A stretch of DNA of 64,000 nucleotides from Plantago ovata (lineage: Eukaryota; Streptophyta; Magnoliopsida; Lamiales; Plantaginaceae): positions 7,503,545 to 7,567,544 of the forward strand of contig CM051456.1 of assembly GCA_028274465.1 (NCBI GenBank), given 5' to 3'. Under the pieces are notes generated by a model. The model was not told the origin of the DNA. It was given only the letters and a program-made list of their open reading frames with translations, and made no database searches. Of this stretch, positions 38,627 to 50,546 are shown in pieces (position 1 is the first letter of the stretch; every line of letters begins with the position of its first letter). The position numbers and the translations under genes were made by a program.

Positions 38627-38684
38627 AAATTTCTACCAAATAGGAATTATAAAAACTAGTTATTGACCCGTCGGTAACCGACGG
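38627..38684 (+). mobile_element. Possible Helitron 5' end with subterminal hairpin
   Basis: TCTACCAAATAGG is followed by AAACTAGTTATTGACC and the perfect hairpin CCGTCGG-TAA-CCGACGG (38668-38684). This layout resembles the 5' terminal region of plant non-autonomous Helitrons. No matching 3' end (hairpin plus CTRR) was identified, so it is tentative. Confidence 0.35.
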
Positions 38685-39054
38685 ATCTCTAAAAAGCACA
38701 TTTAATTTATCGATCTAGGCCAGAGTGAAATGGATCATGGATGCGAATTTTATACTACTTCAAATAGACTTAATGGATGAAGAAATTGACATGTCAGCAT
38801 CATTTTTAACCAATCATAATTGAAACTTCAACTATTTTTAACATATGAGCATTGGACATGTGGTTGATTGTGAAGACATGAATTATTTGTCGGATCATAT
38901 ATATAGATTACTAAAAACAAACAAAGAAAGTAATCATATATAAAACATACATATATAACAAATTATTGTACTATTCGTACATCACAAATAACAATGATAG
39001 AAATGATTACGTAGATCACCATGATACTAAGTATTCATACTATGGCCTCTTGTA

Positions 39055-39168
39055 CACTAGACCATCCAAATGTTATCTCCTAATTATAGCGGCGGGTTCA
39101 ATGTGTGGAGCCCATCCACTATTACAGTGAGAGGATGAAACTATAACTCTATAAGGGTGGTCTAGTAT
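39055..39168. repeat. Short inverted-repeat element
   Basis: ACTAGACCATCC on the left and GGGTGGTCTAGT on the right are inverted copies, about 90 bp apart. The size fits a small MITE. Ends and target duplication are unproven. Confidence 0.5.
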
Positions 39169-41010
39169 AAAAATATATTATTCCTATCCACTAATAAATT
39201 CTCATTTGAATTTAGGTATATGTTCATTATACAAGAACTGTAAAGATTTGCTTATGATACATTTTTGTTTAATTAACAATAGTATAATTGTATAGTTGGT
39301 GTCTTCTTAAATTTATTGCATTAAAAAAGATAAGTCGTAGTGTAAAATCATGCATTTAATTTTATGTGGTAATGTGGTATAGTAGGAGTAGATGTCTACT
39401 TCCCCAGCCCCCGTATATTCTTCTCAACATTTACATTTATTATTGTGTTAATATTAATTTAGTCCCGTTTTATTGTTTGATTTTAAACGGTACTGAATAA
39501 TTATACTAGTATAATTTAGAATTAATCCACGGTCAAATATACTAATAAAATAAAGTTAACAAAATAAATATTAAAAAAATTCATAACAGATAGGGTTTCA
39601 TATCTACTACAGTAGCATATAATATAAGTATCTATGATACAGGTTAATCAGGCCCTGTTTTGTTCTTCTAAAATTATCAAATCTTTAGTTCAGTTTTAGT
39701 TCAGTGTTGAACTAAGTTAAACTTTATTTCATTATTTTTTGTTATAAATATAAATTCAATTGAACTTAAACATGTTAAATTCAGTTTATAAGAGATCACA
39801 TTTTTTCAGAAAATTAAACGGGACTTTCATTAGTTTAATTTCATCAATACGTGTGTGCACCCCGATCCTAACTGTATTTTTGCAGAAGCCAGAGAAAGGA
39901 TAAACCTAGCTACTGCTCCTCCTTATCAAAGTGGTGCTAAAGGAAAAGGGCTAACCGAGTTTAATACTAGTCAACATCGTGATTATTACAACTTTAATCA
40001 TACTATGATTCATTCATATGTGACATACAGTATCTATTATCTATCATCATCGATCACTCCCACGCACGCGCTACACATATAAAAGAAACAAACAAACCCA
40101 TTATACATTATTACAAAGTACATCCCTCATCTATGTCTTCAAATCTCCTTGATGGACCTATTTCGAGAAAAAAAAAAACCTCCTTATGGACATATTGAAT
40201 TTAACCCAGCTCAACTTCGATCTGAAGGACTCATCGAATTGAAAAACAATTAACTCGTTATTAGTTTTCGTTATATGTAAAAAAAAATAATTTTTGACCG
40301 AGAAGTTACGCATGAATGTCCATACACGTTTAGATGGTATGATATTTTCCGCTTCGAATCTAATCTAAGAACTCGCAATTTTACTTTTAGTATCACAAAA
40401 AATAACTCATACATTTAGAGATTAGTGGTCTACACATATATATATCCTTAATACTTTTCACTTTGTATAGGGTTATATATTCGACGTTTTTATCAATACA
40501 TAGGTGGGTACAAGTTGTCCCAACACCAACCATCCGTCCAGGATTCTAGAGGTGATTTCCACCCCATACTGTGTAACACTTCGCCCTGCATGTTACTTAG
40601 TTCCGTACAGTACTACTATGATACCACTTGTAACAACTTGTCCACTGGCCCGAGAGGTTACACATGCTTGACCACACACATGTCATTGGTATGATATTGT
40701 GTGTTTTTTGTTTGAGTTCTCACGATTTTGATTTTAGTGTCACCAAAAGGTATTATACCATTGAGAGTGGTGGTATACACAAATATTCTAAACAAATCTT
40801 ATCTGAATTAAACTAAAATTATTTATATTATAAAAAATAATTAAATAAATCTAAATTGAATTGATGTAAATTAAACTTAACCGAATTGAATTGAGTAATT
40901 TTTTCAATAGAAAATAACTTCAATGTGGTTGTGCCCACCGAGAAGGTACTTCCATAATGGTTTCACAACAACATAGACCCCCACCCCACCCACACCACAC
41001 TCCTAAACTC

Positions 41011-41018
41011 TATAAATA
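41011..41018 (+). promoter_or_regulatory. TATA box of the DUF4408 gene
   Basis: TATAAATA is followed by a pyrimidine- and CA-rich leader of about 270 bp before the ATG at 41317. Confidence 0.65.
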
Positions 41019-41278
41019 AGCAACATTACTCACTCAAAATTCCAATCCAATTCAATTCAATTCCACTTCACTCCCCTCCCTCACTCTTCTTGGATATTGA
41101 AGCCTTGATTCAATTCATTTCATTCATTCCTTCCCTTTCTTGGTCCTCAAAAGCACAAAAACATCTTGGACGGTCATCTCAAATTTCCCTTTTCAATGCC
41201 TCTTTCCCCTTAGTCTACTTTCCCACAACTATCATCACACCACTAATCAAACACACTTAAAACAAAAACAAAAGAAAA

Positions 41279-41320
41279 ATGGATGTGGATTTTGGGTTTA
41301 GCAGTACTAATGAAAAATGA
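41279..41320 (+). CDS. Upstream ORF overlapping the DUF4408 start
   Basis: A 13-residue frame (MDVDFGFSSTNEK) begins at ATG 41279 and stops at TGA 41318-41320. That stop overlaps the main ATG as ATGA. In plants such an arrangement often lowers translation or makes it depend on reinitiation. It could instead be the true N-terminus if one base were miscalled. Confidence 0.5.
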   Translation: MDVDFGFSSTNEK

Positions 41321-41958
41321 AAACAGACAACATGAAGAACTACTTCCTCTGTTTCAAGAAACTCCTCCGCATTGCAGAGATTTTCTTGATCCTAGTCTTC
41401 TTCTCATGGCTCTCAACCCGCCTCCCATTCGCCGTCAAACTCTCCGGCGAGTATTTCCGCCAGCTCCTTTCCCTCATCCTGACCCCTCTCTTCATTTTCC
41501 TCCTCGGAAACCTCATTGTTCTCACCCTCTTCTTCAAGTCCCGCAACTTAACAGGCCATGAAACCGAACCACAAGCTGTCGTAGATTTCGATTACTTCGT
41601 CACTGAAGATGTTATTCCTCCTGTTCTTCCGATGGAAAAGGAGGCTGTTGTGTATCAAGACAAGGAGACAATTTTGGAAGAAAATGCTAAGGTTGTTAAG
41701 AAGAGTAACAACATTAGTACTACTAGTGTTAAGGTTCATAAGAGGAGTCAGTCTGTGAATTTGAGGAAGAGTAGTGAAGAGGGTTGTGAGAAGCAGCTGC
41801 GGCGGTCGGAGACGGAGAAAGTCCGGCGAGTGGCGGCGGCGGCGGAGGATGAGATGAGTAATGAGGAGTTTCAGAGAGCAATTGAGGATTTTATTGCTAG
41901 GCAGGTTAAGTTCCATCAAGAAGAGAAGCTGGCTATTGTTCTTCACAGCTCTGTTTAG
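41317..41958 (+). CDS. DUF4408-type plant membrane protein, function unknown
   Basis: A single exon encodes 213 residues. Two hydrophobic segments lie near the N-terminus: about 15-33 (IAEIFLILVFFSWL) and about 45-70 (LLSLILTPLFIFLLGNLIVL). A charged, Ser/Lys-rich middle and a conserved C-terminal motif, EEFQRAIEDFIARQ, follow. Two membrane helices plus this C-terminal block are the layout of the DUF4408 family, which has no established function. The start at 41317 is followed by a second in-frame ATG five codons later. Overlapping frames in other phases and on the minus strand are shadows. Confidence 0.8.
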   Translation: MKTDNMKNYFLCFKKLLRIAEIFLILVFFSWLSTRLPFAVKLSGEYFRQLLSLILTPLFIFLLGNLIVLTLFFKSRNLTGHETEPQAVVDFDYFVTEDVIPPVLPMEKEAVVYQDKETILEENAKVVKKSNNISTTSVKVHKRSQSVNLRKSSEEGCEKQLRRSETEKVRRVAAAAEDEMSNEEFQRAIEDFIARQVKFHQEEKLAIVLHSSV

Positions 41959-42718
41959 TTATTAATTTAAAGATTTCATTAATTTTATTAGTACGAGTAC
42001 TAGTAGTAATAGTAGTGTAGAATTTAATTAATCAGAGAAACTCACTCTGTTCGATCTAGTTGATGTTCTGTAGATTAATTATGGAGTATTTAATTTAATT
42101 TAATTAGTATAATAATAATGAGTTGTTATTTAAATCAATGGCTTGTATTGTATCCATCTATCAATGCCCAATGCACACTACTTTTATGATATACATGTAC
42201 AGAACCGTTCTTTTTGTTCTTGTTTGATTTGAGAATGGCTAATATTTAAACGTGCCAGATTTGTCGTTTTGGTTAGATTTTCCCGGTTATCCGTTTGGTT
42301 GTGGCTTGTATTGGGACATTTTGGCGGACTGGGGTGGAATGCCTGTTCCTAGTTCCTAGCTAAGGTTAGCTTCCTACATTCGAAATGTTACTTGCCCCAA
42401 GAGAAACAAACAGAACTTCTCAATTATTTTCAACGATGTTCTAGTAGTACTTCTTACATGTGCATGAATGAATTTTACTTACAGTATGCTTGGATGAGTG
42501 TGTGAAGTATAAATAATTAATAAAGAGAATTTAAAACTTTATTGATTCCGTAAAGTATCGAAACTTGATAAAATTTCTGGAGAACCTACATTTTCTTCTG
42601 TTCAATAATTAACCAAAAACTATTTGAAATAAAAAAATTATACTAAAACCAATTCATTTTCAAATTTTCTGATTCAACTTCTACCCATATTACATCAGCA
42701 ATATGTTACGACTCACAC
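41959..42718. other. 3' flank of the DUF4408 gene and intergenic DNA
   Basis: AT-rich with TTAATTTAAT motifs near 42090. No gene is seen. Confidence 0.4.
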
Positions 42719-42728
42719 AAATTCGTTA

Positions 42729-42900
42729 TTTTTTTTAAACGACAAACATTACAACTATCCTACCCTAATTCTATACAAATATCCTAAACCACCTTATACA
42801 ACCATACTTAAACCATCTTATGTCCCCGTCAGGGATCAAACCATGCACCTTTAACTTCACCACTCCAGCTCCTTCCACTGCACCACCTTATTCCTAATGA
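42729..42900 (-). mobile_element. Probable tRNA-derived SINE
   Basis: On the minus strand GTGGTGCAGTGG (42886-42875) resembles an A box and GGTTTGATCCC (42842-42832) a B box, about 33 bp apart as in tRNA promoters. A non-tRNA body and an A-rich tail (42736-42729) follow. The flanks AATTCGTTATT (42720) and AATTCTTTTATT (42910) look like an imperfect target duplication. Confidence 0.55.
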
Positions 42901-42910
42901 ATAAAAAAAA

Positions 42911-45900
42911 ATTCTTTTATTACATTCGACTTATAGATATACGAAATACTTAGATAGTTGATATTTCTCATGCTTATCCAAAGCTAGACCTAAATACTCA
43001 TGTAATGCTCTTTATCACATCAATAGTAGCATTCTTACTACTCCCGCTAGACTTTACTAGATTGATTTCCTTTTTCGAACACCCAAATATACCTATCCGG
43101 CTATCCCACACACCCAAAATTGCCATTAGTCTTATCCTCTTTTGTATGATATGAGATGAGCTAGGGTGTCATCTGCAAACAAAAAGGTGTGTTAGCCATC
43201 ATCAATCACCTTCTCTCGTCATCTTCTTCACTAATCACACTACTTTGACTTCCCAGTAACCATGTTGCAAACTAATAAGAAGACACTTGAGGAACTCGCA
43301 CTCAACTAGGTCATATTTTTAAGGAAAAATATTAGAAACCATCCCTGTTAGTGCACCTATTTTAACGACAAATCCAATTCATTTTATGCATGTCATGGTT
43401 TATTGAATTCGTTTTGAAAATAATACTACCAAAAAGACGGAAAAAATTCACCCCAAGATGATGGCCGATTTACCATGACTCCATGAGTAAAATTCAGCTA
43501 GATAGAGGAAGTGGAACACTAGCTAGAGAGGAATTAAATTCAGTAAATTGTCGAGAGAAAAGTGGAGGAAAAACTTCTGAAATAAAAATAACCCAAACTT
43601 ATAATAAAGTTAGTAGATGACTTCTTTTAAGTCTGATTCTAATTCCAATTCCTTATGGCTTATGTGGTGGTTAGTAGATCATTATTGATCCAAATTTTAC
43701 TGTAATATCATTTTGTTATCGTTAGATTATGTTTTTAAGCAGTAAAAAAGGATTTATTATCAAATTGCATAGTACAAACTACAAACATAGCATAATACTT
43801 GCTCATACATACAAGTTTCCCAACGAAATAAACCTTAACTGCTCGAACCATATCTGCATTTACAGGCTAAAACTAAACTTGGAACAATAACTTCTGCTGA
43901 TTCAAAATTGAGTATAATACCAAACCAAAATTGCAATTTAAACATAACCTCCCGATTTACCTACTCCTACATGGAGATTGATCGTAAAGTTTCTAACAAG
44001 TGTGTATTACAAGTTACTACTAGTACTACTAACCTGTGTGTATAATCTAATCTAATAATATGGGTATAATGATTCAATGATTTCAGTAGTGTACTTGAAC
44101 CTCACCTTTTAACTTTTAAGTCCTAATTTTCCGGGCCGACCATATATACAAATATTTTCCTTCACGCAGAAATAGTAAATCAGCCAAGTACCTTTACCCC
44201 ATGTTTTATTTTTTTTTTATTTTAAAAAGAAGAAAATGAAAGAGCCGTGCCATGCCAGTTAGCCATTTCATCACTTGCACTTTTTTCCCACATGAACTCG
44301 TGCCAATTCTACTTCCCACATGAACATCTATCAACTAGCCTTCTAGCTTAACAAAACAAACCACCGTTTTCTCGGCAATTTTACCGGATCCATATACTAG
44401 CTAGTGTCCTTCCTAGTGGTGTTTCTCTAGCCGAGCCGGACTAAAATAATACCTAACACTCAACTTCAATGGTATACGGACCCAACTTCCGAGCAGTTCG
44501 TTAACAAAATTAACAAACCGATCTTTAAGTATGAACTCGACTCGTTTGGATGGGACAGGTTCATGTTCGTGATGCAAAATAAATACCTTACTTGAATGAA
44601 CCATAACAATGGTTAAAAGAGTTTAAACCGACTCACTTAAATATATGTAAATATATGTATGAGCTTTTTTTTTTTTTTTATTTATTTTATTTTTTTAAAC
44701 GGCAAAATTTATTGATATCCAAACGAAATAATTACAATGAAAAAGTGTATAATAGATGCACAACAACAACACCAATCTTAACCCCAACCGACATAAGTTC
44801 AGAAGATAGGATGTACAACAAAGACCGTCTACCCGTTACAAACACAACAAAACTTGACCACCCTTAGTCTAGTACTCTAGTATATACACTTATTAGCAAG
44901 AAGCAAAATTTGTGAGTGACGAATTGACAAACCAATTCTAGTCCAGTCCAATCACGACTTAAATATCAACTCGCATACCATCATTACTCCCTTCCTATGC
45001 TTCGACATGTTTTAGCACCCGTGCAAACATTAATCAAGATGAGACCGGCAAAAGCTTCAGAAAACAAAGGGAAAAAGAATAGAATCAAAACCAAAAAAGT
45101 GTAAAGGGATACTACGTTAATAAATAGTGCTAGTGAAACATATCAATTGCACGAAAATGAATGTGTGTGTATGTCTAAAAGGCAAAGCATGGAATGGAAG
45201 TCCCAAAATTAACTAGCCTAATCATCATTCCTCAATAATTTCATTTCAATAGGATCCTGCGGTAAATGTCGCTATCACATTTTCTAACTGTCATAACTAG
45301 TGGTGTTATATGAATCGAATTGAATATCATTTAACTTGGTTCAAATTCAACAATATTTTAGTCAAAACTAGATTCAACCCGTTTACGAAATGAGTTAAAA
45401 TTCAGCGAGCCATCCGTATTCTAAATACTCGATATCGACTTGTTTGTTTGATTAACTATGAATTATAAATTAAAAAAAAAATTTGCCCGCTTCAAAAAAA
45501 ACTATGAATTATAAATCAACTTGGGCTTGTTTTTCAAACATGCAATCAAGATGGTGGAACAGTGTGTTAATTACGTTGACCGACAAAACATGAATTGGTT
45601 AATAATTATGAACGTAAGAGTTAAGAGTATCAAACTCTTGATATAGTTAAGGATTAAACACCAAAATTCTTAATAAAAGATCCTAACTAATTGCACGATA
45701 TTGTAACTTTAATGATCTTTTAGGGGCAAAAGTAACTTTAACTTTTGGAAAAATGAGAGGTTTGAGTCTTCGCCAAGCATACCTTTTTTGTTCTCTTTCT
45801 GCAATTCTGGGGTTCTTTTGCGTTTCTTATCCTTTTCCATTTGGGAAGCATAATCATTACTAATTCCACCATAATTAGTCATTTATACAACTTTAACATA

Positions 45901-46045
45901 AACTAAGCCCATTATCGTGTTTTTTCTACAAGATGAGGATTTAAATTGATTTGGATGATGTACAAAACTTAAAACACGACCATCGCACGACTGCAAAAGA
46001 AGACGAAATAACTTCAAACGAAAATTTTAAAATAAAACTATAAAA
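42911..46045. other. Long intergenic stretch
   Basis: No supported gene in 3.1 kb. A LINE-tail-like sequence (minus strand) lies at about 44660-44870, with an A-rich end and TTTTGCCGTTTAAAA. The motif AACTATGAATTATAAAT is repeated near 45460 and 45505. Confidence 0.4.
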
Positions 46046-47055
46046 GGGCCAATTATTTTTTCCATCCAAATCTTATCTTTGGTGGGATTTAGAATTTTCC
46101 CCAAACCCTATTACAGAGTCTAAATTCCCTCCAATCTTTCAAAAAAGTTGTAATTTACAGTTAAAAAATAAAAAAAAATAAAATTTATTTCATGAAAAAT
46201 CAAAATAAAATCACTAGGGACACATTTCAATCAATATTAAATTTGAAAATCAAATAAAAATAATTACTATATATTTTTAGAAAGATAAAAAATAATATGA
46301 ATTTTAATAATATATCAAAATTAAATTGTGTTGTTTAAAATTATGAAAAAGCGACATTGATTTCAATACAAAAAAATAAAAATTAAAAGCAACAATAAAT
46401 TGAGTAAATTTTTTGATAAAATAAAAATGAAAGTCAAAACAACAAAGAATGAAAACAAAGTTTTATCTTTTTATATAAAAATATTAGGCATAATTTGAGT
46501 TTATTTCTGTTTGGAAATGATATCTTATATCTATTTTATATTTTACAAAATGAAAAGTTAAATAACAAATAGAAATGAACATATGTTTCCAAACAAAAAT
46601 AAACTCAAACTATGTATAATATTTTTATATGAAAAGATAAAACTTTGTTTTTATTCTTTGTTGTTTTCACTTTCATTTTATTTTATCAACAAATTTTTAC
46701 GCAATTTATTGTTGTTTTAAATTTTTATTTTTTTGTCTTGAAATCTATGTTGCGTTTTCATGATTTTAAACATCACAATTTTAATTTTGATATATTATTC
46801 AAATTTATGTTGCTTTTCTAAAAATATATAGTAATTATGTTTATTTAGTTTTCAAATTTAATATTGAATGGGATGTGTCCTAATGATTTTATTTTGATTT
46901 TTCATGAAAGAAATTTTATTTTTTACTATTTTTTTAACTAATTTGGGATAAATTACAACTTTTTCGAAAGATTTAAGGGGAATCTAGACTTTATGATAGG
47001 TTTTGGGGAAAAATCTAAATCCCACCAAAAATTTGGGTGGAATAATAATTGGCCC
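46046..47055. mobile_element. 1-kb palindromic (foldback) element
   Basis: The whole 1010 bp is one inverted repeat with arms of about 500 bp meeting near 46550. It begins GGGCCAATTATTTTTTCCAT and ends with the near complement ATAATAATTGGCCC. Matching internal landmarks include GGTGGGATTTAGA, GTTGTAATTTA, CTATATATTTTTAGAAA, AACAATAAATTG, AAAGTTTTATCTTTT and TTGTTTGGAAA, each with its inverted partner at mirrored distance. Arms differ by scattered substitutions and small indels. There is no coding frame. Flanks ACTATAAAA and AAAATAAAA match at 7 of 9 positions, so a 9-bp duplication (Mutator-like) is possible but unproven. Confidence 0.85.
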
Positions 47056-47164
47056 AAAATAAAAATGCAAAACAATATTATTGAAAAATAATAAATACAA
47101 AATCAAGTAAAAGTAAATTAAAAACATGCGATCAAATCTATGATTCATTGATTTGTTTTATCTT

Positions 47165-47945
47165 TTTTTTTTTTGAAATTATTATTATTTTGAGATGAAA
47201 AGATCATCTATTTCATCAAATCATGTCAAGGTCATATCCGGAGAGCCAAGAGGGAGGAACTCGAACTATTTGACAAAGTATTACGGGCTAGCATATGAGT
47301 CAACTTAATAAAATCACGAAAAACAAAATTAAAAGAAATAAGTCTTTTAAAAAATGCTAACACTCTTGCTTTCTCAACAATAGTCCGTTGGGACGAAAGG
47401 GATAGAATAGAACTGCTGAGCTTCTGGATAATACGGAGGCAGTCACCTTCAATGATAACATGTGGAAGCTGTAGTTCTCTTCCCAACTGGATGGCTGCCC
47501 CCGTGCTGCAATCCCTTCAACACACTCCAGATCTTGAATGGAAGGTAGAAATTGACATTTTCCAGGCGACAAATTGTCCCTTATTGTCTTGGGCAACGAC
47601 CCCAACACTCATGCCCTGTTGCTCATTGTGAATCGCTGCATCAAAGTTGATTTTTATAACACCAGATGTCGGAGCCTGCCACTGTTTATCGTCTAACACC
47701 CTCAGGAGGTCTGGGGCTAGAGAAGATATCATGCACATCTTCAAATTTCTCCAAGTACTGTTGCACAAATTACACAAACGACATAGAATCAAAACGCTCC
47801 GCTTTAGGCACAATACTGTGCATGTTCGCCCACATAGATCAACAAGAAGCCAGAAAGAAACGGAACTCAACAGATGAACAATGTTGGCGCACATGACTGA
47901 CCGAAGCACCAAACGTGGCCGCAGAACCCACCACACACCATTGTA
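47165..47945 (-). mobile_element. LINE remnant: RNase H region, frameshifted
   Basis: Minus-strand frames encode broken parts of a plant LINE RNase H-like domain: GVIKINFDAAIHNEQQG and VGVVAQDNKGQFVAW (within 47936-47517), then LPHVIIEGDCLRIIQKL (within 47486-47232). They lie in different frames. The downstream end has an A-rich tail (T run near 47163-47176 on the plus strand). It is a different copy from the one at 32297-33612, with more damage. Confidence 0.75.
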
Positions 47946-48410
47946 ATTTGAATGGGATACATTTTTTATTATAGGGTGTCAACATGTTTACTGCTTACCT
48001 CCTAAAAAAATAATATATTATTGTGTCCGTCCAAACTCAACTATACTTATGTTAGTTTCAAAACCACGCTGAGTTTGGTACCGATACATGTACATTAGCT
48101 TGATCCAACTCCGATCTGAGGCAAAAATAATTTACTTGGTCATGCCACATCTAATATTCTAAATGGACTTGGCACCAGAAGCCATATAATTTTGGGAAAA
48201 AAATACAGGCAAGACCCGGGCCAGAGATGGGGTCCGATCCGGATCCAATCCAATCTAAAATGAAATGGATCCACCATGGGTCCAATCAAGTGGTGGACCA
48301 GTTCGATCCGAGAACAATCCGGACTAATTGGGCCTTTTCCTTAAAGTGGCTAGCCCAAATCGATAACGGTTTGAACAAAACTCAAACATGCGAATTTGTA
48401 AATAACGAAC
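47946..48410 (+). promoter_or_regulatory. Upstream region of the PPR gene
   Basis: An open frame from 48227 overlaps the PPR start in another frame but encodes nothing recognisable. No TATA box stands out. Confidence 0.35.
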
Positions 48411-50546
48411 ATGTTGTTATCACTTCGGCATTTTCTTACCAGAAAACTCGGTGCAAAAACATGCGTTTCTCGTTCTTATATCAGTCATGCTCTGTCTCTA
48501 GCAGACGTTTCAAGTCAATCTCTGCAAGTCCAGCATGTACCCGTGCAAATCAACATGCTGGAAATCAACCATCAACTCAAGAACCTTGCAAAAGAAGGCG
48601 ACTTAAAAGGTGCCCGCTACATGTTCGACAATATGCCTCACAGAGATGAAGTTTCATGGACCAACATTATATCTGGCTATGTAAGTGCCTCTGATTTCAC
48701 TGAAGCGTTGTCTCTGTTTTCAAAGTTTTGGGTTTGTCACAGTAACCAAATGGACCCCTTTATCCTTAGCCTTGCCCTGAAGGCGTGCGGGCTAAACAGG
48801 GACGTGAACTATGGCCAGAAGTTGCATGGGTATTCATTGAAAACTGACATTGCTAGCTCTGTTTTCGTGGGGAGTGCGATGCTCGATATGTATATGAAGA
48901 ATGGTAAAGTCTTTGAGGGTTGTAGAGTCTTTGATGAGATGCCACTAAGGAATGTAGTGTCTTGGACAGCCATTATCACAGGGCTAGTTCGCTCCGGTTT
49001 TAGTTGGTTGGGATTGACATATTTCGGCAAGATGTGGAGTGATGGTGTTGAATATGATTCATATACGTTTGCCATTGCGTTGAAGGCGTGTGCTGATCTC
49101 GAGATGTTAAAGTATGGAAGGGAAATTCATGCTCGAACGATTAAGAACGGTGCTCATAAGACGTCGTATGTGGCTAATAGTCTTGCCACCATGTACAATA
49201 AGTGTGGGAAACTGGCGTATGGTTTGCATTTATTCGAAAGAATGAGCACACCGGATGTGGTTTCTTGGACGTCCATAATAACAACATATGTACAGAGTGG
49301 GCAAGAACAAATGGCAATTGATTCGTTTTTAAGGATGAGGGAATGCGATACATGTCCCAATGAGTATACTTATGCAGCTGTCTTCTCTGGCATTGCAAAT
49401 GTTGCAAGGCTTGATTTGGGTCAGCAACTGCATACACAAGTACTTTGTGTAGGTGTATTGTACTCCTTGTCTGTGGCGAATTCTCTCATGACAATGTATT
49501 CGAAATCCGGACAGCCTGACCTGGCATCAAAACTTTTTCGTGAAATGACTGGAAGAGATATTATTTCTTGGAGCACAATAATTGCAGGTTATGCCCAAGG
49601 TGGTCATGGAGAGGAAGCTTTTGAATTCCTATCCCGGATGAGAAAGGAGGGCCCAAAACCCACTGAATTCGCTCTTGCTAGTGTATTTAGTGTTTCTGGA
49701 AATATGGCGATCCTTGACCAGGGAAGACAGCTTCATGCTTACGTCCTTAAGGTGGGTCTAGATCAAAAAGCGATGATACGAAGTGGTTTAATAAATATGT
49801 ATACGAAGTGTGGGAGTGTAGGAGAGGCGGCAAAGGTGTTTTCCATGTCCGAGAGTGATGACATAGTTTCATGGACAGCCATGATAAGTGGATATGCTGA
49901 TCATGGGAACAGTAAGGAAGCAATCGATTTGTTTCAGAAACTTCCTCTTGCTGGTTTGAAGCCAGATCCTGTAACATTTATTGGCGTTCTTAGTGCTTGT
50001 GCTCATGTTGGATTACTTGATCTTGGATTCCATTATTTTGAATCAATGACTAAAGAATATAAAATATCTCCTTCTAAAGAACATTATGGCTGCATGATTG
50101 ATCTCCTTTGTCGATCTGGAAGGTTACGTGAAGCAGAGAATATGATAAGAAGTATGCCGTTTAAGAGCGATGATGTTGTCTGGTCTACGCTTCTCAGAGC
50201 CAGTAGAGAACGTGGTGACATCGAGTGTGGAAGGATTGCTGCAGAGCAGATACTTCTCTTGGATCCCAATTGTGCTGGGGCTCATATTACCTTGGCTAAT
50301 ATATATTCTTCGAAAGGCAAATGGAGGGAAGCTGCAGAAGTTAGAAAACTGATGAAATCAAAAGGTGTTATCAAGGAACCGGGATGGTCTTGGATTAAAA
50401 TCAAAGACCATGTCTCCGCGTTTGTTTCCGGTGATAAATCACATCCGCAATGTGAAGACATCTATTTCCTTTTGGAGTTAGTAGCCTTAAAAGAAGAAGT
50501 CATCTTTCAGGAGGTTACTTTTATTGCAGATGGTGCTGAATGCTGA
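48411..50546 (+). CDS. PLS-class pentatricopeptide repeat protein, E subgroup (At3g47840-like)
   Basis: A single intronless frame encodes 711 residues, typical of plant PPR genes. The N-terminus (about 1-45) is Ser/Arg-rich and lacks acidic residues at first, suggesting import into mitochondria or plastids. From about residue 50 onward come repeated P, L and S motifs, recognisable by recurring VVSWTAII-, GYA-GG- and LHAYVLK-like blocks. The end carries E and E+ type sequence (EHYGCMIDLLCRSGRLREAE, EPGWSWIKIKD, FVSGDKSHPQ) and stops without a DYW domain. Family members of this class bind organelle RNA and usually specify C-to-U editing sites, recruiting a DYW partner in trans. Order and wording of motifs match the Arabidopsis protein At3g47840 closely, as I recall it. 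The RNA target is unknown. Confidence 0.93.
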   Translation: MLLSLRHFLTRKLGAKTCVSRSYISHALSLADVSSQSLQVQHVPVQINMLEINHQLKNLAKEGDLKGARYMFDNMPHRDEVSWTNIISGYVSASDFTEALSLFSKFWVCHSNQMDPFILSLALKACGLNRDVNYGQKLHGYSLKTDIASSVFVGSAMLDMYMKNGKVFEGCRVFDEMPLRNVVSWTAIITGLVRSGFSWLGLTYFGKMWSDGVEYDSYTFAIALKACADLEMLKYGREIHARTIKNGAHKTSYVANSLATMYNKCGKLAYGLHLFERMSTPDVVSWTSIITTYVQSGQEQMAIDSFLRMRECDTCPNEYTYAAVFSGIANVARLDLGQQLHTQVLCVGVLYSLSVANSLMTMYSKSGQPDLASKLFREMTGRDIISWSTIIAGYAQGGHGEEAFEFLSRMRKEGPKPTEFALASVFSVSGNMAILDQGRQLHAYVLKVGLDQKAMIRSGLINMYTKCGSVGEAAKVFSMSESDDIVSWTAMISGYADHGNSKEAIDLFQKLPLAGLKPDPVTFIGVLSACAHVGLLDLGFHYFESMTKEYKISPSKEHYGCMIDLLCRSGRLREAENMIRSMPFKSDDVVWSTLLRASRERGDIECGRIAAEQILLLDPNCAGAHITLANIYSSKGKWREAAEVRKLMKSKGVIKEPGWSWIKIKDHVSAFVSGDKSHPQCEDIYFLLELVALKEEVIFQEVTFIADGAEC

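Larger units (their letters stand above)
38085..41010. other. Intergenic DNA with small repeat remnants
   Basis: No supported gene in 2.9 kb. It contains a Helitron-like end (38627-38684), a small inverted-repeat element (39055-39168) and a TTCAGTT-rich stretch (39655-39830) bounded by GGCCCTGTTTTGTTCTTCT and a loosely inverted TTAAACGGGACTTTC. The DUF4408 promoter occupies the right end. Confidence 0.4.

Noticed and set aside
48227..48649. 140-codon frame overlapping the start of the PPR gene
   Set aside because: It runs in a different phase from the PPR motifs and shows no known features.
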